Assembly: GCA_031272845.1 (NCBI GenBank)
Contig: JAISTA010000234.1
Location: 1-7,173, forward strand
DNA: 7,173 nucleotides
Reading direction: 5' to 3'
From: Oscillospiraceae bacterium
Lineage (GTDB): Bacteria > Bacillota > Clostridia > Oscillospirales > Oscillospiraceae
A program made the translations under genes and the position numbers. This document shows, piece by piece, positions 1-6,257 of this stretch (positions are counted from its first letter, which is position 1; each line of letters begins with the position of its first letter). Under the pieces are notes generated by a model that had not been told where the DNA came from, did not search any database, and worked only from the letters and a program-made list of their open reading frames with translations.

Positions 1-58
1 CAAGGAGGAGGGCGAAGAAAATCGAAAAATAGACCGCAAATATGAGCCGGTTTTGGAG

Positions 59-250
59 TTAATCAACTATAAGCTCAAGAATATCAAGGTATTGAAAAAC
101 GGCGCGTTTCGGACGCGCCGTTGCAAAGGCAAGCACAATTCCGCTTTCGCGGCAGCGCTTCAGCACACCAACCGTACGGTCTGACACCGTTTTGTCTCGC
201 CGCAGAAGCGTGTTGTCAAGGTCTGTTATAATTAAGCGTATGCCTGTCAT
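59..250 (-). pseudogene. Truncated Cof-type HAD-superfamily phosphatase (N-terminal fragment)
   Basis: Only 63 residues are encoded before a TAA. The fragment carries HAD motif I as DLDNT (residues 10-14, with nucleophile Asp10 and Asp12) and a cap-side helix ending in AFATARP (residues 41-47), which contains the motif II Thr44. This is the N-terminal signature of Cof/IIB HAD hydrolases, which usually run to about 260-280 residues. The cap, the motif III lysine and the motif IV Asp pair are missing. Translation past the stop in all three frames up to the window edge gives nothing HAD-like. The chosen start (ATG at 250) has GAGGAG 7 nt upstream (258-263). An in-frame ATG at 283 would add 11 residues but has no better site. 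It follows the lipoprotein gene by 40 nt and is probably the last gene of the minus-strand directon. I infer a broken gene; a short functional protein is unlikely without the catalytic Lys and Asp residues. Confidence 0.7.
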
Positions 251-290
251 TAGTAAACTCCTCTCGCAGCCGGCAAGCCGCATGCCGCCG

Positions 291-881
291 TCACATCAGC
301 TTGAATTCCTTAAACACAACAAACATAATCGTCGTGTTCTCATAAAGAATCTCACTTGAAACAGGCAAAAACGTCTCCTGCGAGAAAACAGTCGTCTGGT
401 AAACGGCGTTTTCCGGCTTTGTCGAGACGGAAAATTTCCCGTCCTTGAACGATTGCGACTGCTCAACAAAGCCCTGCTTCCACTCCGTAAGCAGAAAGCC
501 GATTATCCCGGCGGGAGACAGCCCTGAGGGCAATATCCCAGTTTCAAGCGAAACATCCTGCCATATAAGCGAGGACGTGTTTGCGTCCGTCTTAATCTCG
601 GCCGTAATCCCCGCAACCTCGTCCGGTTTTTTCACCGTGACCGTGCCGCCGGCGGCTCCGCCCTCGTACACCAGCGTGAAATCCTGCACATATTCGCCGA
701 AATCACACCGAACGTCATACTCGGCGTAGATTTTCTCAGCGGCTATCATGCCGCCGCGCATTTTTATCGCAAGGTCATTTGCATTCCCCTGCGCCCGGCA
801 GGAAAAAAGAAACGCCGCCGCCGCGATAACGCAAATAACCGCAGTCAGCCTTTGAACCCGTGTTTTCCGAAACTGTATCAT
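291..881 (-). CDS. Small lipoprotein, candidate LolA-fold spore protein (GerS/YdcC-like)
   Basis: This encodes a 196-residue exported lipoprotein. The N-terminus has basic residues (RKTRVQR, 5-11), a hydrophobic segment (12-27) and a lipobox ending LFSC, with Cys28 as the lipidation site. The mature part is soluble and beta-rich, with an EKIYAEYDVRCDF segment and a terminal EILYENTTIMFVVFKEFKL strand, as in LolA-like proteins with repeated amphipathic strands. The family call rests mainly on context and size. YdcC of Bacillus subtilis and GerS of Clostridioides difficile are LolA-like lipoproteins encoded beside alanine racemase, and an nnr gene commonly lies near this locus in Clostridia. 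Here nnr lies directly upstream, but alanine racemase is not seen downstream. The start at 881 (third codon of the longer frame) is preferred because GGAGG lies 6 nt upstream; the ATG at 887 touches that site directly. It overlaps the nnr frame. If the family is right, it would act on the outer face of the spore or mother-cell membrane. Confidence is high for a lipoprotein gene and moderate for the family. Confidence 0.75.
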   Translation of the reverse strand: MIQFRKTRVQRLTAVICVIAAAAFLFSCRAQGNANDLAIKMRGGMIAAEKIYAEYDVRCDFGEYVQDFTLVYEGGAAGGTVTVKKPDEVAGITAEIKTDANTSSLIWQDVSLETGILPSGLSPAGIIGFLLTEWKQGFVEQSQSFKDGKFSVSTKPENAVYQTTVFSQETFLPVSSEILYENTTIMFVVFKEFKLM

Positions 882-2463
882 CGACATCCTCCGTACAAAG
901 CAGTATTGCTTTAGAGATACAGTCGATTATATGCAGAGGACTGACCGAATATTCGCCGCGCTCAGCCGCCGCCCGCTCACCCGCAAGCCCGTGCAGGTAC
1001 ACGGCGGCGTTTACCTCCCCGCTCAGCGGCAGACCGCCGCGCCGCGCCTGCGCCGAAAGCCCCGCGAGCATTCCGGCGAGCACGTCGCCCGAACCGCCCT
1101 TGGCCATAGCGGGCGAGCCGGTCGTGTTTACCGCCGCACTCTCCTCCGGAGCGCAAATAAGCGTGCGAAAGCCCTTGAGCACAACCGCAACGCCGTATTT
1201 GCCGACAAAACCCGAGGCAGCCGCAAGCCTGCCGTCCGGAAAATCATAGCCCGTGTTATTCGGATCCGCGTTCACAAGCCGGGCGAACTCGCCGTCGTGC
1301 GGCGTCAAAACAACGTTTTTTGTCCCGCAAAGCATATCGGGAGACTCCGCAGCAATCGTAAGCGCGTCAGCGTCTAAAATCAGCGGCGGCGGGTTTTCCG
1401 CCTCACGCGAAAGGCGCAAAAGCTCCGCAACAATGTTCTTCGCGCCATCCGACAGCCCCAGTCCCGGCCCGACAAGCACAGCGTCAGACCGCTCGAATAT
1501 CCGCGCGCAGTCAATCTCCGCGTACGGCGCAACGATCTCGCCGTCAGCGGCAGCGGCAACGATACCGTAAAGCCCCTCCGGAACATATGCGTAAACAAGC
1601 CCCGCACCCGCGGCGGAAGCCGCCCGCATAGCAAAAATCGCGGCGCCGGATAGCCCTACGCTCCCCGCGATAATGCTGACGCGCCCGTGTTCTCCCTTGT
1701 GCGAATCCCGCGCCCGCCGCGCAATCACAGGCCGCGCGTTAACATATGCCGTCCGCCCGCCCGAAAAGAACCGCTCCGCAAGCGGTTCCGGCGCAATCGG
1801 CGCGGCGATTATCCTGCCGCACAGCGCCGCGCCCGGCGAAAGATAGCACCCAAGCTTGGGCCGCGTAAACGTAACGGTAACGTCCGCCCGAATCGCCGCG
1901 CCCAGGACTTTCCCCGTGTCGGAAGCAACACCTGACGGTATATCGCAGGCGACGACAAAAGCCCCGCTGCTGTTCACGAGGCCGAAAATCCGCGCCGCAT
2001 CAGCGTCAACCGGCCTAGACAGACCGACGCCGAACACAGCGTCTATTATAATGTCAGCGCGCGCAATAAGCTCCTCCGCATCGCCTGTTCGCTCCGCCGC
2101 ACTGTACGTGCGCCCGCCAAACAGCGCAAACGTCTCCGCCATTTCGCGCGCTTCCGCCGTCTGCCTGCGCAAATCGCCGACAGCAAGCGCGGCGGTCTCA
2201 AGCTCATATCCGCGCGTGACTGACTGCCGCAATATCTCCGCCGCCGTGCCGAAGCCGTCCCCTCCGTTGTTTCCCGCGCCGCACAGCGCAAGAACGCGGA
2301 GCCGCGCCGCACCAGTTCCCTCAAACAACTCGTCAAGCTTATCAAGGCACACTGCGGCAACTGCCGCCGAAGCGCGGCGCATAAGCGCCGCTGACGGAAT
2401 CCGCAGGTCATTTATAAGGCAGCTGTCAAAGCTGCGTGCCTGTTCGGCTGTTATAAGCTGCAT
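775..2463 (-). CDS. nnr: Bifunctional NAD(P)HX epimerase / ADP-dependent NAD(P)HX dehydratase
   Basis: This is a cytosolic metabolite-repair enzyme. The N-terminal YjeF domain epimerises R- and S-forms of hydrated NAD(P)H, and the C-terminal ribokinase-like domain dehydrates the S-form using ADP. N-domain signatures are GAGNNGGDG (62-70), IIIDAVFGVGL (138-148) and VACDIPSG (171-178). C-domain signatures are KGEHG (256-260), VGPGLG (331-336), LDADAL (363-368), TPHDGEF (387-393), a lysine at 430, and NTTGSPAMAKGGSGD ending at 460, with Asp460 as the expected catalytic base. Its 562 residues are longer than the roughly 500-520 usual for the family. The excess is a tail after about residue 524 that runs through the start of the next gene in another frame and looks non-native. 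The start MQLITAEQAR matches the family start; only a weak GGACG site precedes it. It begins 28 nt after the esterase stop and is probably co-transcribed with it. Function is very likely intact because both catalytic domains are complete. Confidence 0.95.
   Translation of the reverse strand: MQLITAEQARSFDSCLINDLRIPSAALMRRASAAVAAVCLDKLDELFEGTGAARLRVLALCGAGNNGGDGFGTAAEILRQSVTRGYELETAALAVGDLRRQTAEAREMAETFALFGGRTYSAAERTGDAEELIARADIIIDAVFGVGLSRPVDADAARIFGLVNSSGAFVVACDIPSGVASDTGKVLGAAIRADVTVTFTRPKLGCYLSPGAALCGRIIAAPIAPEPLAERFFSGGRTAYVNARPVIARRARDSHKGEHGRVSIIAGSVGLSGAAIFAMRAASAAGAGLVYAYVPEGLYGIVAAAADGEIVAPYAEIDCARIFERSDAVLVGPGLGLSDGAKNIVAELLRLSREAENPPPLILDADALTIAAESPDMLCGTKNVVLTPHDGEFARLVNADPNNTGYDFPDGRLAAASGFVGKYGVAVVLKGFRTLICAPEESAAVNTTGSPAMAKGGSGDVLAGMLAGLSAQARRGGLPLSGEVNAAVYLHGLAGERAAAERGEYSVSPLHIIDCISKAILLCTEDVDDTVSENTGSKADCGYLRYRGGGVSFFLPGAGECK
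888..892 (-). promoter_or_regulatory. Ribosome binding site fixing the lipoprotein start
   Basis: GGAGG on the minus strand lies 0 nt from the ATG at 887 and 6 nt from the ATG at 881, so translation most likely starts at 881. The site is inside the nnr reading frame, so ribosomes translating nnr would run across it, which suggests translational coupling. Confidence 0.7.
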
Positions 2464-2491
2464 TTTTGTCGTCCGCGCCGCCGCTTCACCG

Positions 2492-3403
2492 CTATAAATA
2501 CTTTTTCAAAAACGCGAAAATCCGTTCCTGATTTTCTGCGCTTTCATAATACCGCTGGTCGCCGTGCTCAGCGCCCTCAAGCGTGTCCAGCCGCACCCTG
2601 TCCGCCCCCGCCTTTTCGGCAATCGCCGAAGCGAGCATAACGGAATCCGAGTACGGCACAACAACGTCCGCCGTCCCCGCCTGCAAAAGCGTCTGCGGCA
2701 TTTTATCCGTCACCCATTTCGAAACGTCGGCAAACTCCGCGAGAAACGGGTACTTTTCAGGCGGCGCGCCGAAAAAATCAGCCGTAAAGTCCCACCCGCC
2801 GGGCTGACCGCTCTCATTCGGCAGAGCCTTTGAATACAGCGAGGCCTCCGGCAGAGCGTACAGCCCGAAAAACCCAATCGCGGCGGCGGCGCTAGCCGTC
2901 ACTCCCGCCTCCGCGACGAAATCAAAGTCCAGCTCCGCGTCGTCAAAAAACGGCACATCGCCCGTCGCGGCGCAAAACAGCGCGAGGTAAGCGCCGGCGC
3001 TCGTGCCGGAAACCGCAAAGCGGCGCGGGTCAAGCATGTATGTCGGCGCGGTCGCCTTTAGAAATTTTATCGCCGCGCGGCAATCGTTAACAGCCTGCGG
3101 GAAAACGGCCTCAGGGCTCAGGCGGTATTCAACCGAAACCGCCGCAAAGCCGCGGTTCAGGCAGTCGATTATAACCGCAATCTGCATATCGCGCTTGTCT
3201 CCGCCGACAAACGCGCCGCCGTGAAAAAACACAACCGCCGGAAACGGGCCGACGCCCTCGTCCGGCAGATAAATGTCAAGCTTGTGCCTGTCTGATTTCA
3301 CGGAATACGGAACGTCAAGAAATTTTCTCGGCACGCCCGAAACGTCCATTGCGGGAGGCCCCATCTCCCAGGTCGCGCCGCCCGCTGCTTTTACTGTCGC
3401 CAT
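2492..3403 (-). CDS. Alpha/beta-hydrolase esterase (BD-FAE / hormone-sensitive-lipase-like)
   Basis: This 303-residue serine hydrolase has no signal peptide, so it is probably cytosolic. The oxyanion-hole motif HGGAF (61-65) follows the strand PAVVFF. The nucleophile elbow is GTSAG (133-137) with Ser135. The acid is probably Asp246 in GTADVVVPY, and the base His280 in EGAEHGD. VEYRLSP (91-97) is typical of this carboxylesterase group. Members cleave carboxyl esters such as acetyl groups, feruloyl groups or short acyl chains; the substrate here cannot be read from sequence. The ATG at 3403 is chosen because AGAGG lies 6 nt upstream (3410-3414). A TTG at 3454 would extend it by 17 residues but has no ribosome site. 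It lies 62 nt after the metal-sensor gene and 28 nt before nnr. Nothing in the context links it to NAD(P)HX repair, so co-transcription may be incidental. Confidence 0.9.
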   Translation of the reverse strand: MATVKAAGGATWEMGPPAMDVSGVPRKFLDVPYSVKSDRHKLDIYLPDEGVGPFPAVVFFHGGAFVGGDKRDMQIAVIIDCLNRGFAAVSVEYRLSPEAVFPQAVNDCRAAIKFLKATAPTYMLDPRRFAVSGTSAGAYLALFCAATGDVPFFDDAELDFDFVAEAGVTASAAAAIGFFGLYALPEASLYSKALPNESGQPGGWDFTADFFGAPPEKYPFLAEFADVSKWVTDKMPQTLLQAGTADVVVPYSDSVMLASAIAEKAGADRVRLDTLEGAEHGDQRYYESAENQERIFAFLKKYL

Positions 3404-3465
3404 GTTGCACCTCTTATGATTAATCCGGAAGCAATCCGAATTTATATTGTCCAATAATGCCGCTT

Positions 3466-3849
3466 TTATTTTGAAATAAGCAGCTTGATCGCCCTTTCCA
3501 AATCGTCCAGAGCCGAAATGTCGTTTGTCCGCACCGCGTCAACAATGCAGTGATCCATATGATCCTTCAGAATAATCTCGCATACAGAGTTTATCGCGCC
3601 CTTAACCGCCGCAAGCTGCGTCAGCACCTCCGGGCAGTCCGCGCCGGACTCAACCATGTTCTTAATCGAGCTCAAATGCCCGGCCGCGCGGGAAATCCGC
3701 GCGAGAACCTGCTTTGTGTGCTCGTGCGTATGCGTGTGCGTCCCGTGCGCGTGGGTGACGGGCTGCGCCGAAAAATCTGTATGCTCCCGCGCGTGCTGCG
3801 CAGCGGACTTCTCGTGTGTTTTCTCGTGCGGCAAGTGAGTGTTCTCCAT
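3466..3849 (-). CDS. CsoR/RcnR-family metal-sensing transcriptional repressor with His-rich N-terminus
   Basis: This 127-residue all-helical repressor belongs to the DUF156 family, whose members release DNA when a metal binds. The core runs from about residue 45 (KQVLARISRAAGHLSSIKNM) to the end. Cys72, His97 and Cys101 have the same spacing as the Cu(I) ligands Cys36, His61 and Cys65 of Mycobacterium tuberculosis CsoR. Residues 1-44 are an extension with 11 histidines (for example THAHGTHTHTHEH, 32-44), more like nickel or cobalt sensors such as InrS than plain copper CsoR. Metal identity is therefore open: the ligand spacing favours copper, while the tail and leader hint at nickel or cobalt. 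No transporter or chaperone that it would control is adjacent; the membrane protein upstream resembles no known metal exporter. The start is uncertain. The ATG at 3849 lacks a clear ribosome site, while a TTG at 3834 has GGAG 9 nt upstream and would give 122 residues. Confidence 0.9.
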   Translation of the reverse strand: MENTHLPHEKTHEKSAAQHAREHTDFSAQPVTHAHGTHTHTHEHTKQVLARISRAAGHLSSIKNMVESGADCPEVLTQLAAVKGAINSVCEIILKDHMDHCIVDAVRTNDISALDDLERAIKLLISK

Positions 3850-3864
3850 TATATAGTTGTGCTG

Positions 3865-3975
3865 ACCCGGTCGGCTTATGGCAGGCACTCCCGGCGGCTC
3901 ATCTGCAGAGTACGCCGCCCTCAGCCCTCCCAATATCGCGTTTGCCGCCCGGTTCTATTGAAACGGCAACTTCTG
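3865..3975 (-). promoter_or_regulatory. Leader resembling the 3' part of a cobalamin riboswitch (degenerate or partial)
   Basis: The minus strand before the metal sensor reads, in order: ATATTGGGAGGGC (like the conserved GGGAAGGC); a GGCGGC/GCCGCC stem (3914-3919 with 3893-3898) whose loop ends in GATGA; then GCCGGGAGTGCCTGCC (3895-3880), which differs from the conserved cobalamin-riboswitch end GCCAGGAGACCTGCC by one substitution, one inserted base and one further change. AGTTG and CAACT near the two ends could close an outer stem. The conserved core around CCCGCNACTG is not clearly present, and the 5' half of a full aptamer would lie inside the upstream coding sequence. Cobalamin aptamers are usually about 200 nt, so this is a partial, diverged or chance match. 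Its position before a metal sensor fits cobalt or B12 biology, but that is inference. Confidence 0.3.
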
Positions 3976-4836
3976 TTACTGCTGCTCCTGTCCCTCTATC
4001 CGAAAGCTCCTGCGCCGGCGCTCACCCTTCACGACCCCCGCGACAAACACCGTCAGCGAAACAAGCGCAAGCACAAGCACGGCTGCGGCAAACAGCCGCT
4101 CGGAAAGCGGAAGCGTGTCGGCCATCAAAAGCCCGCAAAAGCCGATTGCGGCGACCGAAAAGAACGTAAACCGCCCGGGGCTGGCTCTGTAAAAGAAAAA
4201 TCCGCTCCTGTAATACAGAAAAAACGAAGCCGCCGCAAGCGATACGATTCGGAATACGAAAAGCGGCAGACTCGGGTTCACCTGCGTGTGCCGGTAAACA
4301 ATAACGACCCAATACGCTGTGAAAATCTCCGGCAGAAGCAGCATTATCCGCGCCGCGCCCGAATAACCGACCTTTTTGCGCGAGTAAAAAACGCAGCTTG
4401 CGGCAATCTGCACAATCCCGGCGGCAATCCCGACCGCGCCGAGCGCGGCGGCCGCCCATAGCGCGCCGCTCCCCGCGAGCTCCGTTTTATACGCGTCGTT
4501 AAGCATTAAAATCCCGCCGCAGACAATAAGCGCCGCGCCGAAAAGAAAATTCACGGTAAAAAGCGCGGGCGTTTTAATCGACACAGCGGAGGAGCGCACC
4601 TCCGTGTGCTTTGCCGCGCGCGAAACAAAAATCCCCGTAACAAGCGCCAGTATGAACAGCACAACAAGCCCGAACAAAAGCAGTCTCCAGGAAGCGGCGC
4701 CCGCATACGGGAGGTTTTGCGGCGGCTCAAAGCCGTTTTTCAGGTGATTTTTCCTCAAAACAAACAGCGCCGCACCCATTATCGCGGCCAGAGCCGGGAC
4801 GATGTAAAGTGCGGCGTTTTTTCGGTTGCTAGGCAT
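3976..4836 (-). CDS. Polytopic membrane protein of unknown function, about eight helices
   Basis: I do not recognise this 286-residue protein. It has about eight hydrophobic segments near residues 9-26, 49-72, 92-111, 122-147, 163-181, 191-213, 221-239 and 246-267. It ends in a basic, polar tail (GERRRRSFRIEGQEQQ) that is probably cytoplasmic. Loops are short, and there are no Cys or His metal motifs, no ATP-binding site and no recognisable transporter signature. The start ATG at 4836 has AAAGG about 10 nt upstream (4847-4851) and follows a roughly 100-nt leader from a strong promoter, so this is the first gene of the directon. It lies 126 nt before the CsoR-type repressor. A role in transport or in sensing at the membrane is possible, but nothing in the sequence decides it. 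Confidence 0.8.
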   Translation of the reverse strand: MPSNRKNAALYIVPALAAIMGAALFVLRKNHLKNGFEPPQNLPYAGAASWRLLLFGLVVLFILALVTGIFVSRAAKHTEVRSSAVSIKTPALFTVNFLFGAALIVCGGILMLNDAYKTELAGSGALWAAAALGAVGIAAGIVQIAASCVFYSRKKVGYSGAARIMLLLPEIFTAYWVVIVYRHTQVNPSLPLFVFRIVSLAAASFFLYYRSGFFFYRASPGRFTFFSVAAIGFCGLLMADTLPLSERLFAAAVLVLALVSLTVFVAGVVKGERRRRSFRIEGQEQQ

Positions 4837-4868
4837 ATATTTTCGGCCTTTGAATATATTTATAGTAA

Positions 4869-4888
4869 GCCGCGCAGATCCGCGCGGC
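4869..4888 (-). other. Leader hairpin close to the membrane-protein start
   Basis: A perfect 7-bp inverted repeat, GCCGCGC and GCGCGGC with a 6-nt loop, lies about 33 nt upstream of the ATG in the transcribed leader. It could limit ribosome access or pair alternatively with the GC-rich arms of the hairpin just before it. Confidence 0.5.
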
Positions 4889-4894
4889 GAGCGG

Positions 4895-4921
4895 CAAAAA
4901 CAAGAGCGCGTTGTGCGCGCT
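4895..4921 (-). terminator. Terminator-like hairpin in the operon leader (possible attenuator)
   Basis: On the minus strand, AGCGCG pairs with CGCGCT around the loop CACAA (4905-4921), followed by CTTGTTTTTG. A 6-bp GC-rich stem followed by a T-rich tract some 15-40 nt after the predicted transcription start looks like an intrinsic terminator inside the leader. The first gene lies beyond it, so attenuation is possible. The stem is short and the T tract is interrupted. Confidence 0.35.
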
Positions 4922-4924
4922 TGC

Positions 4925-4951
4925 GAATTTTAAGCAATTTAATTATACACG
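4925..4951 (+). promoter_or_regulatory. Weak candidate sigma-E-type promoter for spoIID
   Basis: On the plus strand, GAATTTT (4925-4931) lies 12 nt before TATACACG (4944-4951). The latter matches six of eight positions of the sigma-E -10 consensus (CATACAAT or CATACACT). spoIID is a classic sigma-E gene in Bacillus subtilis, so such a promoter is expected here, but the spacing is slightly short and the match only partial. It overlaps the -10 box of the opposing sigma-A promoter. Confidence 0.2.
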
Positions 4952-4970
4952 ACTATAACGGCATTGTCAA
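4942..4970 (-). promoter_or_regulatory. Consensus sigma-A promoter for the minus-strand directon
   Basis: On the minus strand, TTGACA (4965-4970) is followed by exactly 17 nt and TATAAT (4942-4947): both boxes are perfect and the spacing is optimal. Transcription should start near 4935 and run through the leader into the membrane-protein gene and onward. No other comparable promoter was seen within the directon, so it may serve all genes to the HAD fragment. Confidence 0.9.
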
Positions 4971-5021
4971 GAAATAAGGCGCACACACAAAAAACGCGCA
5001 CAAAACAACAGGTGATTTACT

Positions 5022-6086
5022 ATGAGAAACAAGCTATCCGCACTCGCAGCTCCGCTAATCGTCAGCATTCTCGTCATCGGCACGGTCATTTTTTCGGCAG
5101 GCGGCTTTGCCCTTCCGCCAAAGGAAACAGACGCGCCGCCGGACGTATCCGGAACTCCGTTACCGTCAGGCGAGCCGAGCTTTCCTCCCCTGCCTGACAA
5201 TCTGGCGGATTCCGCCGTTATGCTTAAGGTTAAAGACGAAGACAATGTAATTGAAATGACCGCCGCCGAGTACATAATAGGCGCACTCGGCGGCGAAATG
5301 CCTGCCGCCTTCAACGCGGAGGCGCTTTCGGCGCAGGCCGTCGCGGTTCGCACCTACGCCTACTACACAAAGCACGTGAGCGGCAAGCACCGGGACGGCG
5401 GCGCGGATGTCTGCACGGATTCCTCCTGCTGCCAAGCGTACAAATCCAAGGATGAGCTGCGCGAAAAGTGGGGCAACAAGTTCGCCGAGTACTCCTACAA
5501 GCTGCAAACTGCTGTCAGCCAAACGGACGGCATAATAATGGAATTCGAGGGCAAGCCGATTTTCGCGGCGTTTTTCTCCTCAGCGTATCTCGCAACGGAA
5601 AGCTGCCGCGATGTCTGGACGGGCGACCTGCCGTATCTCGTGTCTGTAGATACCCCGGAAACAGCCGAGGCGGTCTCGAATTTCATCACCGAAACGATTG
5701 TAACGACGGACGTTTTCAAGGAATACATACTGGTCAACTACCCCGAGGCAAAGCTCGGAAACGACCATTCGGACTGGCTGTCAGACGTTGAGTTTTCGGA
5801 AAACAAGCGTCTGCGCACGCTAAAGGCCGGCGGCGTGAGCGTTTCGGGCACGGCAATCCGCAAAATCTTCTCTCTGTCCTCCACCGCGATGGAAATTGAG
5901 GTCACGGAATCCGGCTTTTTGTTCCGCACCTACGGCAAGGGTCACGGCGTCGGAATGAGCCAATGGGGCGCAAATCTAATGGCCGGTCAGGGCAAAGCCT
6001 GGCGCGAAATTCTGACGCACTACTACACAGGAATAGAATTCAACGTCCCCGGAGAGCCGTTTGCGGGAAATCCTCAGGAGGCTTAA
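5022..6086 (+). CDS. spoIID: Stage II sporulation protein D, peptidoglycan lytic transglycosylase
   Basis: SpoIID cleaves the glycan strands of septal peptidoglycan during engulfment, working with SpoIIP and SpoIIM in the mother-cell membrane. The protein has 354 residues, close to the 343 of Bacillus subtilis. It has a single N-terminal membrane helix (about 10-28), a Pro-rich extracytoplasmic linker (31-60), then the catalytic domain. The key motif AAEYIIGALGGEMP places the catalytic Glu at residue 92, followed by EALSAQAVAVRTYAYY (100-115). Cys131 and Cys137 have the 6-residue spacing of the zinc cysteines described in Clostridioides difficile SpoIID, with His123 a possible third ligand. 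DVWTGDLPYLVSVDTP (197-212) and GKGHGVGMSQWGA (305-317) are hallmark C-terminal motifs. The ATG at 5022 has AGGTG 7 nt upstream (5010-5014). The gene stands alone and diverges from the minus-strand directon. Confidence 0.97.
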   Translation: MRNKLSALAAPLIVSILVIGTVIFSAGGFALPPKETDAPPDVSGTPLPSGEPSFPPLPDNLADSAVMLKVKDEDNVIEMTAAEYIIGALGGEMPAAFNAEALSAQAVAVRTYAYYTKHVSGKHRDGGADVCTDSSCCQAYKSKDELREKWGNKFAEYSYKLQTAVSQTDGIIMEFEGKPIFAAFFSSAYLATESCRDVWTGDLPYLVSVDTPETAEAVSNFITETIVTTDVFKEYILVNYPEAKLGNDHSDWLSDVEFSENKRLRTLKAGGVSVSGTAIRKIFSLSSTAMEIEVTESGFLFRTYGKGHGVGMSQWGANLMAGQGKAWREILTHYYTGIEFNVPGEPFAGNPQEA

Positions 6087-6110
6087 GTACGGCGCGGCGG
6101 GGTGTTTTTT
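6047..6110 (+). terminator. Candidate intrinsic terminator overlapping the spoIID 3' end
   Basis: CCCCG (6047-6051) can pair with CGGGG (6098-6102), GCCGT (6056-6060) with ACGGC (6089-6093), and CCT (6072-6074) with AGG (6079-6081). A T-rich tract TGTTTTTT (6103-6110) follows at once. The structure begins within the last codons of spoIID and encloses the stop. The stem has internal loops, so the call is moderate. Confidence 0.45.
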
Positions 6111-6116
6111 GGCGAA

Positions 6117-6188
6117 TGCTTTGACTTTGCGGGGCGGGGCGGAAGCGTTGCCCGGATTGTTCTGCTCTTTGGGCAGTTGCTTTGACTT
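6117..6188 (+). repeat. Pair of 11-bp direct repeats, 61 bp apart
   Basis: TGCTTTGACTT occurs at 6117-6127 and again at 6178-6188, with no gene between. The copies are identical, but flanking sequence is not conserved beyond a few bases. They may be remnants of an intergenic repeat or paired protein sites. Confidence 0.5.
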
Positions 6189-6257
6189 AACCGCGTGGTA
6201 GATGTTCTTTGCGACGGAAAGCTTTGGGCGGGAGCGCCGCAAGTGCACAGCAAGGCC

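Noticed and set aside
1856..2497. Plus-strand open frame of 213 codons opposite nnr
   Set aside because: The composition is Ser/Ala/Pro/Arg-rich without motifs, and the opposite strand encodes clear Nnr domains.
3850..3933. N-terminal extension of the metal sensor from TTG at 3933
   Set aside because: The added 28 residues look like translated leader RNA and contain no family sequence; the region is better explained as a leader.
3850..3975. Small SRP RNA or NiCo riboswitch in the sensor leader
   Set aside because: The SRP tetraloop region (GGAAGGA-type) and the conserved NiCo blocks are absent; the resemblance to a cobalamin riboswitch end is better.
3550..4461. Long plus-strand open frame of 303 codons
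   Set aside because: It lies opposite the metal sensor and the membrane protein, is dominated by Arg, Lys, Pro and Leu runs, has no motif, and is a shadow of GC-rich coding sequence.
5976..6248. Minus-strand open frame crossing the spoIID end
   Set aside because: It is basic, low in motifs, overlaps spoIID and has no promoter or ribosome site.
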